Assembly (NCBI GenBank): GCA_018646675.1
Contig: JABGUH010000035.1
Coordinates: forward strand, 1 to 33,539
Origin: Bdellovibrionales bacterium
GTDB taxonomy: Bacteria > Bdellovibrionota > Bacteriovoracia > Bacteriovoracales > Bacteriovoracaceae
Direction: 5' to 3'
DNA: 33,539 bases
The notes beneath the pieces were generated by a model. That model saw only the letters and a program-made list of their open reading frames with translations. It had not been told where the DNA came from and searched no databases. The position numbers were made by a program, and so were the translations under genes. Position 1 is the stretch's first letter. Every line of letters starts with the position of its first letter. Positions 26,206 through 33,539 of the stretch are shown here, in pieces.

Positions 26206-26891
26206 TCGTATTTTGGTCTTTGTTGATAGCAGATCGGATCAACGACTCCCGCTTGTTGAAATCCACGTAAACGTAGGGCACAAGAATCACAAACACCACA
26301 CGCCTGTCTGCTATCTGTATAACATGACCAACTATGCTCTAATGGAGCACTTAGCTCCACTGCCTTTTTAACTATCTGCTGCTTGGACATAGAGATAATG
26401 GGGGTCACTACTGCGATTTTCCCCTCTTTGGTTCCTTCCTTAATTAGCTGGTTCATCGCCTGATAATAACTGGGACGACAGTCGGGATATCCAGATGAGT
26501 CCTCGAAGACGGCCCCGATATAGATCTTCTCCACACCAATTACCTCTGCCCAAGAGACCGCCATGGCAATAATGTGAGTATTGCGAAATGGAACATAGCT
26601 GGTTGGAATCTGCGTATCTTCTCCGTGATAGTGGGTAACCTCCATCTGACGATCAGTTAACGATGAGCCACCAATCTGCTGCAAAAATGTCAGATCGATC
26701 ACCTTGCGAAAATCAGACTCCACCTGATAGTGATCGGCGATCAGATTAAATGCCTGTAGTTCCCGCCCCTCAGTCCGTTGGCCATAATTTAGGTGGAGAA
26801 AGGCTAAGGTGGAACTCTCCTGAGCGGCAATCGCCGCAGTCACCAGACTATCCATTCCCCCACTAACCAGTACAATAACTCTATTCTCCAT
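26202..26891 (-). CDS. queC: 7-cyano-7-deazaguanine synthase QueC
   Basis: 229 residues. ATP-dependent enzyme that turns 7-carboxy-7-deazaguanine into preQ0, the queuosine precursor. The PP-loop SGGMDS is at 10-15, and the zinc cysteines C190, C198, C201 and C204 (CGVCDSCALRLRGF) are complete. I use ATG 26891, 3 bases after the mutase stop and with AGG about 8 bases upstream; the adjoining in-frame TTG at 26894 is less likely. Co-transcribed with the phosphohexomutase. QueG, the last enzyme of the pathway, lies 25 kb away at 481-1437; QueD, QueE, QueF and Tgt are not in the window. Confidence 0.96.
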   Translation of the reverse strand: MENRVIVLVSGGMDSLVTAAIAAQESSTLAFLHLNYGQRTEGRELQAFNLIADHYQVESDFRKVIDLTFLQQIGGSSLTDRQMEVTHYHGEDTQIPTSYVPFRNTHIIAMAVSWAEVIGVEKIYIGAVFEDSSGYPDCRPSYYQAMNQLIKEGTKEGKIAVVTPIISMSKQQIVKKAVELSAPLEHSWSCYTDSRQACGVCDSCALRLRGFQQAGVVDPICYQQRPKYD

Positions 26892-26894
26892 CAA

Positions 26895-28655
26895 TTAAAC
26901 CTGGTTGGAGCGAGTGGTAAGATAGTCCACCACCTGCTCTGCTCGCTGCTGGGCAGCTTCCTTGGCACGGGCCAGATCCCCACCAGCTTGCTCTCGCACC
27001 ATCAGGTAGAATTTAATCTTGGGCTCAGTACCAGACGGGCGAAGATAGAGTTTCATCCCACTATCAAAGGTAAAACCTAAAACATTGCTGACAGGCAGTA
27101 ATAGTGGATCCTCTCGCTGTTCTAGCAGATATGATACTTTCTGAGTTTGGTAGTCCTCAACCTTAACTACCTGCTGGCCACAGATCTCTTCACCAGAATT
27201 TTTACGAAAATACTCCATGATCCGCTTGATCTTCTCGGCCCCATCCTTACCGTGATAGTTCAGACAGAGTAGATCTTCATAGGCAAAACCAAACTGGCGG
27301 TGAATATCATCTAAACCATCCAGTAGAGTCTTGTCCTGCTCCTTGTACCACAGTGCCATCTCGGCAATCAGCCCTAAAGGAGCAACTGCATCCTTATCTC
27401 TGACATGGCCATGGTTCAAATAACCAAAAGACTCTTCAGTACCAAACAGAAAGTTTTTCTCTGGTGAGTTCTGCTCATGCTCTCGTACCTTGCCACAGAT
27501 CCACTTAAAACCGGTCAGAGTATTCTCCACCCCAATATGAAAGTGTTTGGCCACATCGGCCATCAACTCTGTAGTCACAATAGTTTTTACCAAGTAGGAA
27601 TTTTCTGGCAGCCGTGACTGCTCAGTCAGATTTAAGGCCACATAGTGAAACATCAAAGTGCCAATCTGGTTGCCATTTAAGTAGTGAGTCTGGCCTTGAT
27701 GGCGTAGTGCCACTCCAATCCTGTCACAATCTGGGTCGGTAGCAAGGGCGATATCTCCACCACAACTCTCCATCAACTCCACCACCATCTTCATCGCTTG
27801 AGGATTCTCAGGGTTGGGAGAGGTGACGGTGGGGAAATTTCCATCCGGCGCTTCCTGCTCCTTGACTACTTGATAGTTGGTCAACCCCATACTCTCCAAC
27901 ACTCGCAAGCAGGGAATCAGCCCGGTGCCATGAATCGGACTATAGCAGATATTAATATTTTTGCCCTGCTCCTGCCCCAGTTGGCGATTTATGATGTAGG
28001 GGTTAACCGCCTCAAAGTAGGCATCTACCACCTCGTTACCAATTATCTTAATCAACCCATCCTTTTTACCCTGCTCAAATTCAATGGTGGTCAGTTTGGA
28101 GAAGTCATTCAAGGAGTTATAGTGGTTGATAATATTTTGATCATTGGGGGCCGTCACCTGACAGCCATCGCTCCAATATACCTTATAGCCATTATACTCT
28201 GGGGGGTTATGGCTAGCAGTAACCATCACTCCGGCATCTGCCTTTAGATGACGAACGGCAAAGGATAGAAGTGCTACCGGATTAAGGCGATCAAAAAGGT
28301 AGGCTTCCACCTGATTAGCGGCCAGAGTCATTGCCACCTCACGGGCAAATTCAAAAGAGAAGCGACGGGAGTCATAACCAATTGCTACCTTCGGCCGCTC
28401 ACTCTTGCCACTTAGTAGCTCCATCGCCAGGGCGGTAGTCGCTCTGCGAATGGTATAGATATTTATCCGATTATCCCCCATCCCGATAACGCTTCGCATA
28501 CCTCCGGTACCAAACTCAAGATCCTTATAAAACCGTTCGGTCAGCTCATTCTCATCACTGCTATCCAAAAGTTGTTTGATCTCGGCTTGCGCCTCTTTTG
28601 AGAAGTAGGGGTTGGTTGCCCAGCTTTGGGCCCGCTCAATAATTCGCTGCTCCAT
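26895..28655 (-). CDS. Phosphohexomutase (phosphoglucomutase/phosphomannomutase family)
   Basis: 586 residues, the long bacterial type that includes phosphoglucomutase PgcA and phosphopentomutase-like PGM2 enzymes. Active-site phosphoserine S148 in TASHNP, metal-binding loop DPDCDR (307-312), sugar-binding GTEESFGY and phosphate-binding RPSGTEPKIKFY are all intact. It interconverts hexose-1- and hexose-6-phosphates (or ribose-1/5-phosphate), feeding cell-wall or glycogen sugars; the exact substrate cannot be chosen from sequence. It has an ATG start at 28655, and queC follows after 3 bases. Confidence 0.93.
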   Translation of the reverse strand: MEQRIIERAQSWATNPYFSKEAQAEIKQLLDSSDENELTERFYKDLEFGTGGMRSVIGMGDNRINIYTIRRATTALAMELLSGKSERPKVAIGYDSRRFSFEFAREVAMTLAANQVEAYLFDRLNPVALLSFAVRHLKADAGVMVTASHNPPEYNGYKVYWSDGCQVTAPNDQNIINHYNSLNDFSKLTTIEFEQGKKDGLIKIIGNEVVDAYFEAVNPYIINRQLGQEQGKNINICYSPIHGTGLIPCLRVLESMGLTNYQVVKEQEAPDGNFPTVTSPNPENPQAMKMVVELMESCGGDIALATDPDCDRIGVALRHQGQTHYLNGNQIGTLMFHYVALNLTEQSRLPENSYLVKTIVTTELMADVAKHFHIGVENTLTGFKWICGKVREHEQNSPEKNFLFGTEESFGYLNHGHVRDKDAVAPLGLIAEMALWYKEQDKTLLDGLDDIHRQFGFAYEDLLCLNYHGKDGAEKIKRIMEYFRKNSGEEICGQQVVKVEDYQTQKVSYLLEQREDPLLLPVSNVLGFTFDSGMKLYLRPSGTEPKIKFYLMVREQAGGDLARAKEAAQQRAEQVVDYLTTRSNQV

Positions 28656-28903
28656 AATCTAATACCCGTCTATTTTAGTTGTTATCACCACCTATGGCGG
28701 CCAAAAAAGTGCAACAAATTCTACTGCAGCTAGCTTCTGATGTCTACAGGTCAAGTGCTCCCATAAGTTTACCCATTACGCAACTACTACTCTCAATCTC
28801 TACTCTTTTTCAGACGATTTATGCTTGATAAAAGGAGCAGATCGGTTATAAATATAGAACTAATAGACAAGCTTATTAACCAGACCAAAAGAGGAGATAT
28901 CTA
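28656..28903. other. Divergent intergenic region
   Basis: 248 bases between the mutase and the second ferredoxin. I see no reading frame of note. It holds a good plus-strand promoter for the ferredoxin (28825-28852). No equally good promoter is visible for the minus-strand mutase/queC pair, though one must exist here. Confidence 0.6.
28825..28852 (+). promoter_or_regulatory. Promoter for the second ferredoxin
   Basis: TTGATA (28825-28830, 5 of 6) and TATAAA (28847-28852, 5 of 6) with a 16-base spacer, 51 bases before the ferredoxin start. Confidence 0.65.
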
Positions 28904-29149
28904 ATGGCCAATACTGAAATGAAGCACAAAGATAATGTTGATGGATCTTGGTACTGCACTGATCCTGATGATGATAGCGGAGAGGGATGCATCGCCTGTA
29001 ACGTCTGCTACACTGGTGCACCCGACATATTCGGTGAAGATGATGATGGTAATGCATTTGTAAAGAAGCAGCCCGAAGGTGATGATGAAGTTGAGATGGC
29101 AAAAGAGCAGATGGATGCTTGTCCCGTCTCTTCAATTGGCTGCGAATAG
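28904..29149 (+). CDS. Acidic [4Fe-4S] ferredoxin
   Basis: 81 residues, strongly acidic. The cluster ligands are C29, C32, C35 and C73 (CIACNVC ... ACP). Two further cysteines, C18 and C80, lie outside the motif and could form a disulfide or bind something else. A tryptophan-containing GSWYC segment precedes the cluster. Very good ribosome binding site GAGGAG 7 bases upstream, own promoter and own terminator: a well-expressed single-gene unit. Resembles the 64-residue ferredoxin at 26011-26205 but is longer at the N-terminus. Redox partners unknown. Confidence 0.92.
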   Translation: MANTEMKHKDNVDGSWYCTDPDDDSGEGCIACNVCYTGAPDIFGEDDDGNAFVKKQPEGDDEVEMAKEQMDACPVSSIGCE

Positions 29150-29189
29150 TTAATTACAGATCACCAAGAATAGTTTTAAAAATAGTCGA

Positions 29190-29235
29190 CTCTAGAAATC
29201 ACTCTATATCTAATTTAGTGATTTCTAGAGTTTTT
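29190..29235 (+). terminator. Rho-independent terminator after the ferredoxin
   Basis: CTCTAGAAATCACT (29190-29203) pairs perfectly with AGTGATTTCTAGAG (29217-29230): a 14-bp stem with a 13-base loop, followed by TTTTT. Confidence 0.88.
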
Positions 29236-29305
29236 CACTTGTGTCATTCTCAATCGTCATAGAAAATATTAAGTTGTAATACTTTTTACCAAGGATATAT
29301 TTACT

Positions 29306-30604
29306 ATGGATCCAACTATTTTAGAGTTAATGGCAACCATTCTGTTCTCCTGTGCGGTAATTCATACCTTTATCGCCCAAAAGTTTACCGCTTTGGCCCA
29401 TCGCTTTCCTGAAGGCTCTATGGGAGAAAACCTCTTCCACTTTTTAGGCGAAGTTGAGGTAGTGTTTGGACTGTGGGCAGCGATCTACATCGTTGGTTAT
29501 TCCATGGTAGATGGTTTTGCCATCTACGACTCCGGCCACCATCTGATTGGTGGTGCTCTTCACTATCTTGAGAGTCAAAATTTTACTGAACCAGCTTTTG
29601 TCTTTGTTATTATGTGTATGGCTGGAACCCGACCGGTAATTGTTCTAACCGAAAAAATCATCAAATTTATTGCCAAGCTAATACCACTTCCCGAAAAGAT
29701 GGCTTTCTATATCTCAGCACTAATTTTGGGGCCACTACTAGGATCATTTATCACTGAGCCGGCAGCAATGACCGTTACGGCCCTGATTCTGTTGGACTAC
29801 TACTTTAGTGGCAAGATGACCACCAAATTCAAGTACGCAACCATTGGTCTGCTGTTTGTAAATGTCTCGGTGGGGGGAACCCTGACTCACTTTGCCGCAC
29901 CTCCTGTTTTAATGGTGGCCGGTAAGTGGCACTGGGGAATTGAACATATGGCCACCAATTTCGGCTATAAAGCGGCGATAGGGATATTTATTGGTACCTT
30001 GGTATTGGCATTTATCTTTAAAAATGAACTTAAGGGAGATTTAGAGTTAAAAGAGAAGCATGATAACTATATGGAACCCACTTGGTGGATCACTCTAATC
30101 CATTTGATATTTCTAGCAATTGTGGTCTATACCGCTCACCATATGGTCTTCTTTTTTGGAGTCTTTCTATTTTTCTTAGGGTTTGTGGCAGTAACATCTG
30201 AGTATCAAGACAACCCTAAACTAAAGGAATCTCTGCTGGTGGGCTTCTTCCTTGGAGGCTTGGTTACCTTAGGGACCATGCAGGCGTGGTGGCTACAAGA
30301 GATATTAACCAAGATGGGGGACCTAACTCTTTTCTTAGGAGCAACCGCCCTTACCGCCATTACTGATAATGCCGCCCTAACCTATTTGGGTTCATTAGTA
30401 GAACTCACTGATAGTGCCAAATACAATCTAGTTGCCGGAGCGGTAACTGGTGGTGGTCTAACGGTAATTGCCAATGCCCCAAATCCCGCAGGCTATGGGA
30501 TTTTAAAGAAGTCATTTGGTGAGGGGGGAATCTCCCCGATTGGACTATTGTTAGGTGCAATCCCTCCGACCATTCTACTGATCTTCTGCTTTCAGTTGCT
30601 ATGA
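29306..30604 (+). CDS. Putative Na+/H+ antiporter (DUF1504 family)
   Basis: 432-residue membrane protein with about eleven to twelve helices, resembling the family Na_H_antiport_2 (DUF1504), related to the NhaB/NhaD ion-transporter group. Characteristic segments are MAGTRPVIVLTEKII, GSFITEPAAMTVTALILLDYY, GGTLTHFAAPPVLMVA, TAITDNAALTYLGS and NAPNPAGYGILK, where polar residues within helices would form the ion path. Sodium/proton exchange is the family's predicted role, not shown here. AAGGA lies 10 bases before the ATG. It ends 45 bases before a convergent gene and uses a terminator inside that gene's 3' end. Confidence 0.88.
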   Translation: MDPTILELMATILFSCAVIHTFIAQKFTALAHRFPEGSMGENLFHFLGEVEVVFGLWAAIYIVGYSMVDGFAIYDSGHHLIGGALHYLESQNFTEPAFVFVIMCMAGTRPVIVLTEKIIKFIAKLIPLPEKMAFYISALILGPLLGSFITEPAAMTVTALILLDYYFSGKMTTKFKYATIGLLFVNVSVGGTLTHFAAPPVLMVAGKWHWGIEHMATNFGYKAAIGIFIGTLVLAFIFKNELKGDLELKEKHDNYMEPTWWITLIHLIFLAIVVYTAHHMVFFFGVFLFFLGFVAVTSEYQDNPKLKESLLVGFFLGGLVTLGTMQAWWLQEILTKMGDLTLFLGATALTAITDNAALTYLGSLVELTDSAKYNLVAGAVTGGGLTVIANAPNPAGYGILKKSFGEGGISPIGLLLGAIPPTILLIFCFQLL

Positions 30605-30649
30605 TAAATATCAAGAGGTACGACATCCTTAAGTGCGGATGCTAAGTAT

Positions 30650-32575
30650 CTACTGACGGGCGACCAAAATAATGGTCGCCTTTTTTTCTTCTCCATTTCG
30701 CATCCATGAAAGTAAGACCTGATCTCCTGGACGATAGAACTTTAGCGCGAAGGTTAGATCATAGATTGATTTAATATCGATCTCACCAATTTTAGTCACC
30801 AGATCTCCCTTACTAATTCCGACACTAGCAGCAGGTGAACCTGGAACTGCTCCCTGACAGAGAATACCTCTTTGACCGGCCCCTCCGACAAAATCAGGAA
30901 TACATCCAAGACTAGTCGTATAGGTGCCTCCACCTTGATCTGGGGCACCATCTTGATCAATTGATGGGTCAAAGGTCAAAGGAAGTGTCTCTCTATCTAG
31001 ATGAGCTAGAAGGGCAAAGGCAAAGTCACTAATTCGAGCAATGCCGGTAAAATTGATCTTCTCTACATCATCTGTCGCACGATGATAGTCGCGATGGGCC
31101 CCGGTGGTGAAAAAAAGTGATGGGATTTTAGAGTCTATAAAGATGGAGTGATCGGATGAGGAGATATTGGGTGCCTGGATTGATAGTGTCAGCTCACTGT
31201 CAACGGCCGCTAAATAGTCACCCCACTGTAGAGCACTGCCAGTAGCAACTACCGCCAAACTCTCTTTTAGCCTGCCCACCATATCAAAGTTAATTGCAGC
31301 GTAGATTTGTCCGACACTCTCGACATAGCGAGACCAACCACCAACTAGCGCCCTGGCCCCTAGCAGTCCCATCTCCTCTGCATTAAATAGCACGATCAAA
31401 TGAGTCCTTTGGGGCTTTAGCTCCACCAACTGTTTGGCCAGATCTAAAACCAGCGCACTACCTGAAGCGTTATCATCTGCCCCATTGTTAATCTGCCCAA
31501 TATCTCCACCATGGACGGTGCTACCATATCCCAAATGATCAAAGTGAGCGGCCAATACCACCACCTCTTTAGTATGTTCTGGATCGCTGCCTGGAATAAC
31601 TCCAACCAAATTGGAGATCTGTCCGGTCTGGCGAGTCAGATTAACTGAGACACTACCTTGTAGATCTGCTCCTACGACAAAGGAGTTTGGTTTCGAGGTT
31701 TGAGCAATTTGTTGCTGTAGCTGTAGGGTGGTACTCCTTTTTAAAATTGAGTTTAGCCAACGGTTAGTACTATATCCAGCCAAAAGGTCAAAGCGTTCAC
31801 CGCCTCCCGCCTCGCCATCAAATTTTGGTTCCTCCTCTTGAGAGAGGTCACCGATTGAGAGCGGATTATTAAGTAATACTACAGCAGCAGCACCGTGAGT
31901 CTGGGCATTTTTTAGTTTATAGCTAATTGAGCGATAGTTCAGATATTGTGGATTACGAAAGGGAGAGTTCTCATTTCCGAGGGCGGGGTCACTGGTAAAA
32001 ATCGCAACAATCTTTCCTTTAACATCTACTCCCGAGTAGTCATCATAACTAAAACCATCACTCTTAGATGGCAAAGTGGTAATGCCAAAGCCGGCAAAAA
32101 CAATCGGTAGGTGACCAATACTACCGGAGGCCGAGAGAGGAAGTGGCTCAAAAGGGGCCTTACTTCCGTTATTTCCAAAGGTTAAGTGGTTAGGGCCACT
32201 CTTCTCCATTGCAGTAAAGATGGTAAATTTCTGACGATATCCCCGTCCCAGGGGTTTAACTCCTAACTGGATTAACTTCTCTGCTAAATACTCTGTCGCT
32301 AGTCGATTGCCCTCACTTCCGGCCAGTCTCCCCTCTAACCGATCTGAGGCAAGGTAGTTTACCGCCTCACTGACCAGGGGCCGATCTGCAGCAAAGCTCT
32401 CTACCGCCTCACTAGTCAGAGGCCGATCTGCAGCAAAGCTCTCTACCGCCTCACTAGTCAGAGGCCGATCTGCAGCAAAGCTCTCTACCGCCTCACTAGC
32501 CAGGGGCCGATCTGCAGCAAATAGCAGTGACGTCCCCAAAAAAGATGTCACGGCCAGTATTGTCAAATATCGCAT
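30650..32575 (-). CDS. Exported M28-family metallopeptidase with PA and PDZ domains
   Basis: 641 residues. Signal peptide (1 to about 20, cut near LLFA/ADRP), four 14-residue repeats (about 20-73), the M28 core split by a protease-associated insertion (about 180-305), and a C-terminal PDZ domain (about 565-640). All zinc ligands of M28 aminopeptidases are present: H344 (AAHFDHLG), D368 (GADDNASG), catalytic E400 and ligand E401 (FNAEEMG), D431 (NFDMVGR) and H498 (DYHRATDD). A di-zinc amino- or carboxypeptidase acting outside the cytoplasm; the PDZ domain may anchor or select substrates. I use ATG 32575 because GGAGG lies 5 bases upstream and the signal peptide is then standard; ATG 32593 with GGGAG 10 bases upstream is an alternative. 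Confidence 0.94.
   Translation of the reverse strand: MRYLTILAVTSFLGTSLLFAADRPLASEAVESFAADRPLTSEAVESFAADRPLTSEAVESFAADRPLVSEAVNYLASDRLEGRLAGSEGNRLATEYLAEKLIQLGVKPLGRGYRQKFTIFTAMEKSGPNHLTFGNNGSKAPFEPLPLSASGSIGHLPIVFAGFGITTLPSKSDGFSYDDYSGVDVKGKIVAIFTSDPALGNENSPFRNPQYLNYRSISYKLKNAQTHGAAAVVLLNNPLSIGDLSQEEEPKFDGEAGGGERFDLLAGYSTNRWLNSILKRSTTLQLQQQIAQTSKPNSFVVGADLQGSVSVNLTRQTGQISNLVGVIPGSDPEHTKEVVVLAAHFDHLGYGSTVHGGDIGQINNGADDNASGSALVLDLAKQLVELKPQRTHLIVLFNAEEMGLLGARALVGGWSRYVESVGQIYAAINFDMVGRLKESLAVVATGSALQWGDYLAAVDSELTLSIQAPNISSSDHSIFIDSKIPSLFFTTGAHRDYHRATDDVEKINFTGIARISDFAFALLAHLDRETLPLTFDPSIDQDGAPDQGGGTYTTSLGCIPDFVGGAGQRGILCQGAVPGSPAASVGISKGDLVTKIGEIDIKSIYDLTFALKFYRPGDQVLLSWMRNGEEKKATIILVARQ
30659..30687 (+). 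terminator. Terminator embedded in the end of the M28 gene
   Basis: GGCGACCA (30659-30666) pairs with TGGTCGCC (30673-30680) around a 6-base loop, followed by seven T (30681-30687). It serves the plus-strand antiporter transcript but lies wholly inside the last codons of the minus-strand peptidase gene, which ends at 30650. Confidence 0.85.
32360..32521 (-). repeat. 42-bp tandem repeat inside the M28 gene
   Basis: Four units start at 32360, 32402, 32444 and 32486 on the plus-strand coordinate; the last is cut short by the signal-peptide sequence. Each encodes FAADRPL(A/T/V)SEAVES or a variant. The two middle units are nearly identical, and the outer ones differ at a few bases. The frame is preserved throughout, adding 14 residues per unit between signal peptide and enzyme. 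Confidence 0.95.
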
Positions 32576-32650
32576 TTGCCCTCCAAGCAGCATTAAGATA
32601 GACTCCCTACAACTTACTCAATTTCTCATATGGTAGGTTTTAGTTGTTTT

Positions 32651-32680
32651 TTGCACTAAAGTCACCAGATGCGATAAAAT
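32651..32680 (+). promoter_or_regulatory. Weak candidate promoter for the HAD phosphatase gene
   Basis: TTGCAC (32651-32656) and TAAAAT (32675-32680, 5 of 6) with an 18-base spacer, 15 bases before the start codon, which would leave a very short leader. Plausible but not strong. Confidence 0.3.
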
Positions 32681-32695
32681 TTATGGACTTAACCG

Positions 32696-33151
32696 ATGAC
32701 TAAAACAGGACAACTTCCTGCAATTATAATAGATTTAGATGGCACACTAGCTAATATCACTAATCGATTGCACTTCCTCTCCGAGCGCCCCCGTAACTGG
32801 CCAGAATTTTTTGCCAATATTGATCAGGATCAAGTTAACCACTGGTGCAACGAGCTAAACCTTGCTATGCGAGCAAAGGGGTACTCCACTCTGCTTTTGA
32901 CTGGCAGAAGTGAGAAGTACCGAGAGAGCTCTACTCAATGGTTAACCGATCAAAAGATCGAGTATGACAAACTCTATATGAGAAAGTCTGGTGATTTTCG
33001 AGATGACTGGTTGATTAAAAAAGAGGTCTACCTAGACCAGATCAAGCCAGAGTACCAAGTACTATTCGTATTAGAGGATCGCGCCTCAGTTGTTAAGATG
33101 TGGCGAGAGATACAGGTCACCTGCCTGCAATGTGATGTGGGCGATTTCTAA
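32696..33151 (+). CDS. HAD-type phosphatase resembling the polynucleotide kinase 3'-phosphatase
   Basis: 151 residues. HAD superfamily: nucleophile D13 and acid D15 (DLDGTL), T69 in LLTGRS, lysine of IKKEVYL (K108 or K109) and the acidic pair E127/D128 in VLEDR. The segments RNWPEFFANID, LYMRKSGDFRDDWLIKK and VVKMWREIQVTCLQCDVGDF match the phosphatase domain of T4-type polynucleotide kinase, which removes 3'-phosphates from nucleic acid ends. No kinase domain is attached, so it may act alone in DNA or RNA end repair, or on a small substrate. ATG 32696; no clear ribosome binding site. It ends just before the first structured repeat. Confidence 0.87.
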   Translation: MTKTGQLPAIIIDLDGTLANITNRLHFLSERPRNWPEFFANIDQDQVNHWCNELNLAMRAKGYSTLLLTGRSEKYRESSTQWLTDQKIEYDKLYMRKSGDFRDDWLIKKEVYLDQIKPEYQVLFVLEDRASVVKMWREIQVTCLQCDVGDF

Positions 33152-33164
33152 GTAGCCATCTATT

Positions 33165-33303
33165 CTACTGTGACGTCACAGTAAAACCAATAAAATTTAT
33201 TGTGACGAGTGACTGCCTTGAGAGTTCAACCACCAGTAGTGGTGAGACGGTGAGCTGGCAAGAGTATTAGATGTTACTCACTAGCAAACCCTCACCTCAA
33301 ACA
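33165..33303 (+). repeat. Structured 139-bp direct repeat, copy 1
   Basis: Matches 33401-33539 at all but two positions. It opens with the palindrome TACTGTGACGTCACAGTA (33166-33183), then CAATAAA-A-TTTATTG (33188-33202), a hairpin ACCAC/GTGGT (33229-33243) and outer pairings TTGAG (33218-33222) with CTCAA (33296-33300) and GTGAG (33242-33246) with CTCAC (33291-33295). No reading frame of note. It begins 14 bases after the HAD gene. Confidence 0.9.
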
Positions 33304-33400
33304 AGTACCGCAGCTCAAATGTCACACCCTAAAAAGCCTATTAGTACCAGAGAAAATAGACGGTATAATTACCAGCACCCCCTTCCAGCTTGGACTCTAG

Positions 33401-33539
33401 CTACTGTGACGTCACAGTAGAACCAATAAAGTTTATTGTGACGAGTGACTGCCTTGAGAGTTCAACCACCAGTAGTGGTGAGACGGTGAGCTGGCAAGAG
33501 TATTAGATGTTACTCACTAGCAAACCCTCACCTCAAACA
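33401..33539 (+). repeat. Structured 139-bp direct repeat, copy 2 (cut by window end)
   Basis: Starts 236 bases after copy 1. It opens with the perfect 20-bp palindrome CTACTGTGACGTCACAGTAG (33401-33420). The two differences from copy 1 are G at 33420, which completes the palindrome, and G at 33431, the unpaired centre of the second palindrome. The copy may continue beyond the window. The 97 bases between copies (33304-33400) are unique here and hold no gene I can support. Confidence 0.9.

Noticed and set aside
19168..32657. Shared TTGCACT box upstream of the subtilase, mutase, PpiD-like and HAD genes
   Set aside because: A 7-mer is expected about four times on both strands of a window this size, the distances to the starts differ widely, and no consistent -10 follows.
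33166..33183. CRP binding site linked to the cyclase operon
   Set aside because: Half-sites TGTGA/TCACA are only 2 bases apart, while CRP needs 6; and it lies within a repeat, 22 kb from the cyclases.
33165..33539. CRISPR array or integron attC sites
   Set aside because: Only two long units with a 97-base gap, no short regular repeat-spacer pattern, no cas or integrase gene, and no GTTRRRY/RYYYAAC core.

Overview
The window looks like chromosomal DNA of an AT-rich Gram-negative bacterium. The outer-membrane lifestyle is inferred from a SurA/PpiD-type periplasmic chaperone, the MreC/MreD/PBP2/RodA elongation set and several exported peptidases. The split transketolase, the two small acidic ferredoxins, the PilZ-like and HD-GYP-like proteins and the DUF1504-type Na+/H+ antiporter remind me of Bdellovibrionota (Bacteriovorax/Bdellovibrio relatives). 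This assignment is a family-level impression, not a measured placement. I see no phage genes, transposase or CRISPR array.

Layout. 1-363: non-coding, GC-richer than the rest, with stacked hairpins, then a terminator and tRNA-Phe(GAA). 481-7410 (minus): a queue of response regulator, two half-ABC exporters that look like one heterodimer, a 645-residue basic coiled-coil protein, and queG. 7508-11375 (plus): a tightly coupled operon of a degenerate HD-GYP-like protein and two GAF-cyclase proteins. 11391-14030 (minus, convergent): a four-part protein with a metallo-beta-lactamase fold, two cyclic-nucleotide-binding-like domains and a C-terminal hemerythrin domain. 14169-16272 (plus): split transketolase and ribosomal protein bL28. 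16304-19145 (minus): DUF4340 protein and a secreted subtilase. 19354-20133 (plus): acidic PilZ-like protein. 20155-24744 (minus): mreC-mreD-mrdA-rodA. 24911-26205 (plus): PpiD-like chaperone and a ferredoxin. 26202-28655 (minus): queC and a phosphohexomutase. 28904-30604 (plus): second ferredoxin and Na+/H+ antiporter. 30650-32575 (minus): exported M28 peptidase with a 42-bp tandem repeat. 32696-33151 (plus): PNK-type HAD phosphatase. 33165-33539: two copies of a structured 139-bp repeat.

The most interesting part is 7508-14030. The two adjacent cyclases carry complementary active-site losses. The 484-residue protein lacks the first metal aspartate but keeps the transition-state Asn/Arg. The 495-residue protein keeps both metal aspartates but lacks that Asn/Arg. 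Neither should work as a homodimer, but together they would build exactly one complete site, as the C1/C2 halves of animal adenylyl cyclases do. The genes overlap (ATGA, then TAATG), which fits co-translation at equal dose. An HD-GYP-like protein without catalytic residues precedes them. The facing gene encodes a cyclic-nucleotide-binding-like protein whose hemerythrin domain keeps one iron site's ligands and has lost the two histidines of the other. I propose a cAMP-type signalling module assembled from partly inactivated domains. The ligand, product and output are all inferred.

The cell-wall genes form a classical elongasome operon without mreB in view. Two queuosine-pathway enzymes (QueG, QueC) lie at separate places in the window.
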